From: Lysobacterales bacterium
GTDB lineage: Bacteria > Pseudomonadota > Gammaproteobacteria > Xanthomonadales > BPKI01
NCBI GenBank assembly: GCA_026005055.1
Contig: BPKI01000001.1
Location: 248,001 to 312,000 of the forward strand
Reading direction: 5' to 3'
DNA length: 64,000 bases
Positions within the stretch are counted from its first letter, which is position 1. Each line of letters starts with the position of its first letter. The notes beneath the pieces are model-generated. The model had not been told where the DNA came from, did no database searches, and was given only the letters and a program-made list of their open reading frames with translations. The translations under genes were made by a program, and so were the position numbers. Below, in pieces: positions 58,648-64,000 of the stretch.

Positions 58648-61121
58648 AGCCGCGCTCCCAGGCTTTGCGCGATGCGCAGCACATCGGCGAAAACGCCGGC
58701 GGCGGTCACCTCCGGCCCGGCGCCAGGGCCTTGCACGATGAGCGGCTGTTCCCGGTAGCGCCGGGTGATGAAGCGCACCAGGTTGTCGCTGCCTGAGGCA
58801 CGAGCGGCGGGGTGGTCGGCGCTCAGTTCGGCGAGCTTGACCTCGGCCTGCCCGCGCTCGGCATCGAGTCGAGCGAGATAACGCAGCACCCGCCCCTGGC
58901 TCGAGGCTGCTCGCCGGCGCGCTGCGAGCAGCGGGTCGAGCTCCTCAAGCCTCGCAAGAAAAACCTCGAGCGGGAGGGAAGCCAGGGCCGCTGGCACCAA
59001 GCTCTCCACCGCCACCTCCTCGGGCGACAGGCGAAGCCCCGCCTCGCGGGCGAGGATGACGAGTTTGCGCGCCACATCCCGCCCGGAAAGATCCTCGCGC
59101 GGGTCGGGTTCGGTGTAGCCCAGCCGTTGCGCTTCGCGCAGCAGGGCCGAAAACGGCCGCTGGCCATCGTAGGCCGAGAACAGCCAGGCCAGCGTCCCGG
59201 AGAGCAGTCCCTCGATCGCGATCAGCTGGTCGCCGCTATCGATGAGATCGCGTAGCGTTTGGATCACCGGCAAACCGGCGCCGACGGTGGCCTCGTAACG
59301 GAAGGCGGTCCCCGCCTGCCTCGCCGCGGCGCGGATCGCCTCCAACCTCGACCACGGGCCAGCGCCGGCAAGCTTGTTCGCGGTCACCACGTGAATGCCT
59401 TGCCGCAACCAGCTCGCGTAACGCTGTGGCGGCTCCTCGCTCGCGGTGCAGTCCACGATCAGGGCGTGCGGCAAGTGCTCGGCGCGCACATGCGCGGCCA
59501 GCGCCTCGAGGTCGCACGCGCAACCATCGCGAAGACGCTCGGCCCAGTCGCTCACTTCCACCCCGCGAGGGTCAAGCCACATCCGACGCGAGTTGGCCAC
59601 CGCCCGCAGCCTAAGATCGAGCCCGGCGCGCTCGCGCAGCCTTGGCGCCGCAGCCAAGAGCTGAGCGATGAAGGCGCGCCCCACCTGACCGGCCCCGACC
59701 ACACCCACGGAAATCGTCGTCGGCGAGAGCCAAAATGCCGCGTGCGCAGCGCGCAGCGCCCGCGCGGCTTCGGTTTCGGCCACCGCCACCGAGATGCTGC
59801 GTTCGGATGAACCCTGGGCGATGGCGCGCACATTCACGCCGGCCTGGGCGATACTCGCGAACAGCCGCGCCGCCACCCCGGGGGTACCGGCCATGCCCTC
59901 CCCTACTGCGGTCAGCGCGGCGATGCCCTCCGTCACTCGCACCGCCTGCACTTCGCCGCGCGCAAGCTCCAAGGCAAAGGCCTGATCGACCGCAGCCTTG
60001 GCGCGCGCCGCCTGCTCCGCGCGCACCAAGCAGCAAATCGAGTGCTCCGAAGAGCCCTGCGAGATCATCACCACCGAAATCCCGGCTCGGTGCAACGCGC
60101 CGAACAGGCGCTCCGCGGTGCCCGGCACGCCGATCATCCCGGTGCCGGTGAGCTCGAGCAAGCTCAGGCCACGGCTCAAACTCAGGCCACGCACCGGACC
60201 TGGCCCGCGCGGCGCATCCGCCGAGATGCGGCTGCCGGGGTGCTCGGGCCGGAAGCTGTTGCGGATGACGACCGGGAACCCCTTCGCCATCGCGGGCGCG
60301 AGGGTGCGAGGATGCAGAACCTTGGCGCCGAAATAGGCGAGCTCGCAGGCTTCTTCGTAGCTGAGCGCGGGTAGGCTCACCGCTTCCGGCACGAGCTGCG
60401 GATCGGCCGAGAGGACGCCATCCGTGTCGGTCCAGATCAGGCACTCGCGGGCATCGGCCAACGCGGCGAAGATCGCCGCCGAATAATCGCTGCCGTTGCG
60501 GCCGAGGGTGAGCGCGCGCCCCCGCCGATCGGCGGCGATGAAGCCGGTGGCCACCACCCGCGGCGAGGGTTCGCGTTCGCGCCAAGCGGCGAAGCGCCGC
60601 GCGCTTTCGGCCCAGTCCACCGACGCCCCGCCCTCGGCCGGCTCGGCCACCAACACCTGCCTGGCATCGAGCATCGCGGCGTCGGCGAAGCGCTCCGACC
60701 ATGCCGCATGAAAAAGCGACGCCGACCATACCTCACCGAGCCCGCTCACGTAATCGGCAAAAGCCTCGTGGGCGGCGCGGAGCATGGCGCAGGTCGAGAG
60801 CACCTGCGCCAGTGCCGCGAAGCTGTCATCGAGTCGGCGCAAGAGCGCTGTGCGAGCCTCCTCTCGCGCTAAGAGGGCTGTGGCGGCGCGGCGGTGGCGC
60901 TCGGCTAGCTCGGCGAGCATCTCGCGCCAGCCATCGGTGCCCGCCGCCGCCGTCTCTAGGCACGAAAGAAGTGCGTCGGTAACCCCGCGCATGGCCGAAA
61001 CCACCACGATGACCGGCGCTTCCTCACCGACGATCGCGATCGCCCGCCGGATGCGCTCGGCATCGGCGAGACTCGAGCCTCCGAACTTGTGCACCCTGAG
61101 TGCCGCCGCGATGGAAGCCAA
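58644..61121 (-). CDS. thrA: Bifunctional aspartokinase I / homoserine dehydrogenase I
   Basis: About 825 residues from a TTG start at 61121, chosen because AGGGG lies nine bases upstream and [17 protein letters not shown] follows at once; an ATG at 61169 would add 16 residues. The aspartokinase half has [27 protein letters not shown] and TDTDGV. Two ACT domains hold [13 protein letters not shown] with [11 protein letters not shown] and [13 protein letters not shown] with [11 protein letters not shown]. The homoserine dehydrogenase half has [35 protein letters not shown] and [14 protein letters not shown]. It starts the aspartate branch to threonine and is normally inhibited by threonine through the ACT domains. 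Confidence 0.95.
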   Translation of the reverse strand: MASIAAALRVHKFGGSSLADAERIRRAIAIVGEEAPVIVVVSAMRGVTDALLSCLETAAAGTDGWREMLAELAERHRRAATALLAREEARTALLRRLDDSFAALAQVLSTCAMLRAAHEAFADYVSGLGEVWSASLFHAAWSERFADAAMLDARQVLVAEPAEGGASVDWAESARRFAAWREREPSPRVVATGFIAADRRGRALTLGRNGSDYSAAIFAALADARECLIWTDTDGVLSADPQLVPEAVSLPALSYEEACELAYFGAKVLHPRTLAPAMAKGFPVVIRNSFRPEHPGSRISADAPRGPGPVRGLSLSRGLSLLELTGTGMIGVPGTAERLFGALHRAGISVVMISQGSSEHSICCLVRAEQAARAKAAVDQAFALELARGEVQAVRVTEGIAALTAVGEGMAGTPGVAARLFASIAQAGVNVRAIAQGSSERSISVAVAETEAARALRAAHAAFWLSPTTISVGVVGAGQVGRAFIAQLLAAAPRLRERAGLDLRLRAVANSRRMWLDPRGVEVSDWAERLRDGCACDLEALAAHVRAEHLPHALIVDCTASEEPPQRYASWLRQGIHVVTANKLAGAGPWSRLEAIRAAARQAGTAFRYEATVGAGLPVIQTLRDLIDSGDQLIAIEGLLSGTLAWLFSAYDGQRPFSALLREAQRLGYTEPDPREDLSGRDVARKLVILAREAGLRLSPEEVAVESLVPAALASLPLEVFLARLEELDPLLAARRRAASSQGRVLRYLARLDAERGQAEVKLAELSADHPAARASGSDNLVRFITRRYREQPLIVQGPGAGPEVTAAGVFADVLRIAQSLGARL

Positions 61122-61181
61122 AGCGGGATTCCCCTGTCGATGCGATGGGCCGATGCTGCGATCGCACAACGAACGCTGTCA

Positions 61182-61527
61182 AGGCAGATCGGGTAAGTGC
61201 TCGCGAGGATGCGCCCAACGCCGCGTGCGCCGCGCCATCGCAAGCCATCGTCGATGCGCAAGCTCCCTTGATGGGCTCGGCCCAGCCTCCACCTCGCTCG
61301 CCGGGATACCACCATCGCTCGCGGCGCGATCGCTGAGTCGAGAACTGCCCTGCCCGAAGGCGATCCGCGCACCAGGACAACCGCCCCACCCCGCACTCGT
61401 GGGCGCAAGACCCGTGGCGGTTGGCGTTGCTCGTGCGGCGAGGCATCGCCCGCGCGAGCCTCGAGTGCAGGGCAGCTCCGCCGTGGCGAGCGCCCATCGC
61501 GCCGATCCTCGCGTTGGCTCCGGGGGC
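61182..61527. other. Intergenic region between thrA and the ilv leader
   Basis: About 345 bases between two divergent operons. I see no supported gene. Open frames on both strands lack domains and sensible starts. On the minus strand TTGACA (61181-61176) could be the thrA -35 box, with only a weak -10 behind it. No threonine/isoleucine-rich leader peptide or terminator is visible ahead of thrA. Confidence 0.45.
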
Positions 61528-61555
61528 TTGACAAGCGCCGATGCTGCGGTACAGC
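61528..61555 (+). promoter_or_regulatory. Candidate promoter of the ilv operon
   Basis: TTGACA (61528-61533) is a perfect -35 box. With a 16-base spacer the -10 would be TACAGC (61550-61555), a weak match. A start around 61562 would place the leader-peptide ATG (61564) almost at the 5' end of the RNA. Confidence 0.55.
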
Positions 61556-61559
61556 ATCG
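61539..61559. promoter_or_regulatory. Perfect dyad over the ilv promoter, possible operator
   Basis: CGATGCTG, CGGTA, CAGCATCG: a perfect 8-5-8 inverted repeat lying across the spacer and -10 of the candidate ilv promoter. A bound repressor here would block transcription. The sequence GCCGATGCTGCG also occurs near 61150, ahead of thrA. No regulator is identified. Confidence 0.4.
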
Positions 61560-61563
61560 AACC

Positions 61564-61674
61564 ATGGTCACCTCCACGAGCAGCTTTGCTTCGCCTGAGA
61601 CCGCCAGCGGCCGGCGCAGCGGGCTTCTCGTCCTCGTACTTATTCGCCGCGGACAGCGCGGGAGGGTGACCTAG
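61564..61674 (+). CDS. ilv leader peptide (branched-chain amino acid attenuation)
   Basis: A 36-residue peptide, ATG to TAG, with the run GLLVLVLI (Leu-Leu-Val-Leu-Val-Leu-Ile, codons about 61621-61644) near its end. It is followed 34 bases later by an intrinsic terminator and then ilvD. The codons of the three end products of the pathway sit just ahead of the RNA arms that would decide termination. A ribosome stalled for lack of Leu, Val or Ile should favour the antiterminator and let ilvDC be transcribed. Confidence 0.85.
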   Translation: MVTSTSSFASPETASGRRSGLLVLVLIRRGQRGRVT

Positions 61675-61707
61675 TCCCCGAAGAATCCAACACTAGGCAC
61701 CGAAGAA

Positions 61708-61737
61708 CCCCGCGCCGGACCCCGACGCGGGGTTTTT
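61708..61737 (+). terminator. ilv attenuator terminator with competing antiterminator arm
   Basis: CCCCGCG (61708-61714) pairs with CGCGGGG (61726-61732), followed by five T. The same left arm can instead pair with GCGCGGG at 61656-61662, which lies just after the Leu/Val/Ile codons of the leader peptide. The two structures exclude each other, the standard logic of attenuation. It sits 26 bases upstream of the ilvD start. Confidence 0.9.
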
Positions 61738-61762
61738 CGTTGGCCGAGCGAAAGCCCCGAGG

Positions 61763-63424
61763 ATGCGAAGCGACGCGATCAAAAAAGGCCCCGAGCGAGC
61801 TCCCGCCCGCGCCATGCTGCGCGCCACCGGGCGCAACGATGAGGCCCTCGCTCGGCCCTTCGTCGGCATCTTCCACGCCTTCAGCGACGTCTCCCCCTGC
61901 AACCTCAACCACCGCGAGCTCGCCGCCGCCGCCCGCCGCGGCATCGAGGCCGCCGGCGGCACCGCCTTCGAGTTCTCGACTATCGCGGTGACCGATGGCA
62001 TCGCGATGGGCACCTCCGGGATGCGCGCCTCGTTGGTCTCGCGCGAACTCATCGCCGACTCGATCGAGCTCGCCGTCATCGGGCATGGGCTCGATGCCGC
62101 CTTGTGCATCGTCGGCTGCGACAAGACCATTCCGGCGGCGGCCATGGCGCTTGCCCGCCTCGACTTGCCTGGGCTGGTGCTCTATGGCGGCAGCATCCAG
62201 CCAGGCTGCCATCGCGGCCGAATGATCACCATTCAGGACGTCTTCGAGGCGGTCGGCGCCTTCGCCGCCGGTCGCATCGACCAGCATGAGCTTCTGGCCA
62301 TCGAGAAAGCCGCCTGTCCTGGTGCCGGTGCGTGCGGCGGTCAGTTCACCGCCAACACCATGGCGCTCGCCTTGGCCTTCCTCGGGCTGGCGCCGATGGC
62401 GGAAAGCGAGCTTCCCGCCACCCATCCCGAGAAGGCCGCCGCGGCCGAGCGTGCGGGGGCGATGCTCATGCGCTTGTTGCGCGAGGGCAAGAGCGCCCGC
62501 TCCTTCCTCGCGGCGGAGTCCTTTGCCAATGCCATCGCCGCAGTCGTGGCCACGGCCGGCTCGACCAACGCCGTGCTGCATCTTCTGGCCATCGCCCGGG
62601 AAGCGGGGGTGCCGCTTTCGCTCGAGGACTTCGACCGGATCAGCCGGCGCACGCCGGTCGTCGCCGATCTCAAGCCCACTGGCCGCTTCACCGCGACCGA
62701 GATGCATGCCGCCGGCGGGGCGCGCCTACTCGCGCGGCATCTCTTCGCAGGCGGCCTGATCCACGACCGCCCCACGGTGAGCGGCCGGTCGCTCGCCGAG
62801 GAGGCGGCGCTCGCCTGCGAGGCGCCCGCTCAAGAGGTGCTCCGGCCGCTCTCGGCGGCGCTCAGGCCTCAGGGCGGCTTCGTGATCCTCAGGGGCACTC
62901 TCGCGCCCGAAGGAGCGGTGCTCAAACTGCCCGCCGACGGCCGTCAGCGCTTTCTCGGCCCGGCCCGGGTCTTCGATGGCGAGGAGGCCGCCTTCGCGGC
63001 CGTGCAGGCGGGTTCGATCCGCCCGGGCGAGGTCGTTCTCATCCGCGGTGAAGGGCCGGTCGGGGGCCCCGGGATGCGCGAGATGCTGGCGGTGACCGCC
63101 GCCCTCGTCGGTCAGGGGCTCGCCGATTCGGTGGCGCTCATCACCGACGGGCGCTTCTCCGGCGCGACCCACGGCTTCATGGTCGGCCACATTTGCCCGG
63201 AGGCCGCGCGCCTAGGCCCGATTGCGTTCCTGCGCGACGGCGACCCGGTCTTGATCGATGCCGTCGCCGGCCTGATCGACACCCCGGCCGATCTGACCGG
63301 GCGAGAAGCGAGTTACCGGCCGCCGCGACCCGCCCCGGAGGCCGGCGCCCTCGCCCGCTACGCCGCCACGGTTTCCTCCGCCGCGACCGGTGCTTGTACC
63401 GCCTTTCCCTCCCCCCGCTGCTGA
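61763..63424 (+). CDS. ilvD: Dihydroxy-acid dehydratase
   Basis: A 553-residue IlvD that dehydrates dihydroxy-isovalerate and dihydroxy-methylvalerate, the third common step to valine, leucine and isoleucine. It starts MRSDAIKKGPERAPARAML. Iron-sulphur ligands are in SPCN, VGCDKTIPAA and CPGAGACGGQFTANTM. SGRSLAEEA, VLIRGEGPVGGPGMREM, ITDGRFSGATHGFMVGHICPEA and the C-terminal PADLTGREA are typical. It is the first structural gene behind the leader/attenuator, and ilvC follows 9 bases later. Confidence 0.96.
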   Translation: MRSDAIKKGPERAPARAMLRATGRNDEALARPFVGIFHAFSDVSPCNLNHRELAAAARRGIEAAGGTAFEFSTIAVTDGIAMGTSGMRASLVSRELIADSIELAVIGHGLDAALCIVGCDKTIPAAAMALARLDLPGLVLYGGSIQPGCHRGRMITIQDVFEAVGAFAAGRIDQHELLAIEKAACPGAGACGGQFTANTMALALAFLGLAPMAESELPATHPEKAAAAERAGAMLMRLLREGKSARSFLAAESFANAIAAVVATAGSTNAVLHLLAIAREAGVPLSLEDFDRISRRTPVVADLKPTGRFTATEMHAAGGARLLARHLFAGGLIHDRPTVSGRSLAEEAALACEAPAQEVLRPLSAALRPQGGFVILRGTLAPEGAVLKLPADGRQRFLGPARVFDGEEAAFAAVQAGSIRPGEVVLIRGEGPVGGPGMREMLAVTAALVGQGLADSVALITDGRFSGATHGFMVGHICPEAARLGPIAFLRDGDPVLIDAVAGLIDTPADLTGREASYRPPRPAPEAGALARYAATVSSAATGACTAFPSPRC

Positions 63425-63433
63425 GACACCGCC

Positions 63434-64000
63434 ATGACCCAAGCCCGTCTGCATCATGCCCTCGACGACGCGCGGATCCTGCTCATCGGCTACGGCAGCC
63501 AAGGCCGCGCCCATGCCCTCAACCTGCGCGACAGCGGCCTTAGCGTCGCCGTGTTCACCCGACCGGGCCCCAGCCGCGATCGCGCCCGCGAGGATGGCTT
63601 TGCGCCGGCTGATGCTTCGGCGGTGGGCGAGGCCGATCTGATCGCGCTCCTGGCGCCCGACATGGCCCAGCCGGCGCTCTATCGCGAGCTCATCGCCGCC
63701 CAGGCGAAGCCCGGTGCGGCCTTGCTCTTCGCGCATGGCTTCAACATCCACTTCGGCGAGATCGAACCGCGCCCGGACCTCGATGTGATCCTGGTCGCCC
63801 CGAAAGGTCCAGGCGCCCTCGTGCGCCGGGAGTTCGAGCAGGGCCGCGGCGTGCCTTGCTTGCTCGCTGTCCATCAGGACGCCTCCGGGCAGGCGCGCGC
63901 CCGCGCCTATGCCTACGCCGAGGGGCTTGGCGGCACCCGCGGCGGGGTGATCGAGACCAGCTTCGGCGAAGAGACCGAAACCGATCTCTTCGGTGAGCAG
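63434..64000 (+). CDS. ilvC: Ketol-acid reductoisomerase, N-terminal part
   Basis: The first 189 codons of ilvC, cut by the right edge. The NADPH-binding strand [21 protein letters not shown] is at the start, followed by the second-strand loop [12 protein letters not shown], which lies where cofactor choice is made. [62 protein letters not shown] and [16 protein letters not shown] (metal-binding Asp/Glu) match class I KARI. It makes the dihydroxy acids that IlvD uses. The gene pair is controlled by the upstream attenuator. Confidence 0.96.
   Translation, partial: MTQARLHHALDDARILLIGYGSQGRAHALNLRDSGLSVAVFTRPGPSRDRAREDGFAPADASAVGEADLIALLAPDMAQPALYRELIAAQAKPGAALLFAHGFNIHFGEIEPRPDLDVILVAPKGPGALVRREFEQGRGVPCLLAVHQDASGQARARAYAYAEGLGGTRGGVIETSFGEETETDLFGEQ

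Noticed and set aside
61121-61320. A thr leader peptide and attenuator ahead of thrA
   Set aside because: No short frame rich in Thr/Ile codons and no terminator followed by a T run was found on the minus strand.

Overview
This 64 kb window is GC-rich, tightly packed chromosomal DNA from a gammaproteobacterium. The Lysobacterales (Xanthomonadales) are the most likely home. The hints are a fused aspartokinase-homoserine dehydrogenase thrABC operon, a CIRCE-controlled groESL, an N-terminal rhodanese on the MoeB-like enzyme, a secreted lysyl-endopeptidase-type protease, a very long membrane-anchored ankyrin protein, and two large S9 and tricorn-type S41 peptidases. The assignment rests on gene content only. 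Genes often overlap by 1 to 13 bases, and several convergent pairs overlap at their 3' ends. I see no tRNA, rRNA, CRISPR array or prophage.

Layout. 1-12.2 kb (minus strand): a partial YkvA-like gene, then transcribed in the order S9 peptidase, ankyrin membrane protein, secreted protease, sixA, yceI, phospholipase D lipoprotein. 12.3-16.0 kb: a tricorn-type S41 peptidase gene split by an internal fragment of an ISL3-family transposase (about 500 bp). 16.1-18.7 kb: ATP-grasp enzyme and ETF-ubiquinone oxidoreductase. 18.7-23.4 kb: an AlkB-type dioxygenase facing an overlapping operon of a FakA-FakB fusion (fatty acid kinase), plsY, birA and coaX. 23.5-27.1 kb: a small membrane peptide, mtfA, and a pepSY-phoP-phoQ operon with a PhoP-box-like direct repeat upstream. 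27.1-38.3 kb: a CtlX-like deiminase with dusA, a methyltransferase, an Mrr-like membrane protein, a universal stress protein, an SDR, a MotA/MotB-like non-flagellar pair, a GT9 glycosyltransferase, an exported protein, and an alkane monooxygenase divergent from an AraC-type regulator.

38.3-49.2 kb: a non-coding stretch, groEL-groES with terminator, promoter and CIRCE, then cutA-dsbD-tlpA, slipin-nfeD, rhodanese-moeB and an SLC13 permease. 49.2-54.6 kb: an unknown gene behind a Fur box, ogt, an aldo/keto reductase, a TMEM165/GDT1 transporter behind a yybP-ykoY (manganese) riboswitch, and a nucleoside transporter with a PfkB kinase. 54.6-61.1 kb: dusB with a methyltransferase, then thrABC on the minus strand. 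61.5-64 kb: an ilv leader peptide with attenuator, ilvD and the start of ilvC.

Themes. The fakAB-plsY-birA-coaX operon groups acyl-phosphate production, acyl-phosphate use, biotinylation of acetyl-CoA carboxylase and CoA synthesis, so it looks like one lipid-precursor unit. thrABC and ilvDC diverge from a shared intergenic region and are linked by metabolism, since threonine feeds isoleucine. Five classic regulatory devices can be read directly: CIRCE, a Fur box, a PhoP-like box, a manganese riboswitch and a branched-chain amino acid attenuator. The less explored items are the FakA-FakB fusion overlapping plsY, the Fur-box gene of unknown function, the DsbD with two alpha domains, and the MotAB-like pair.
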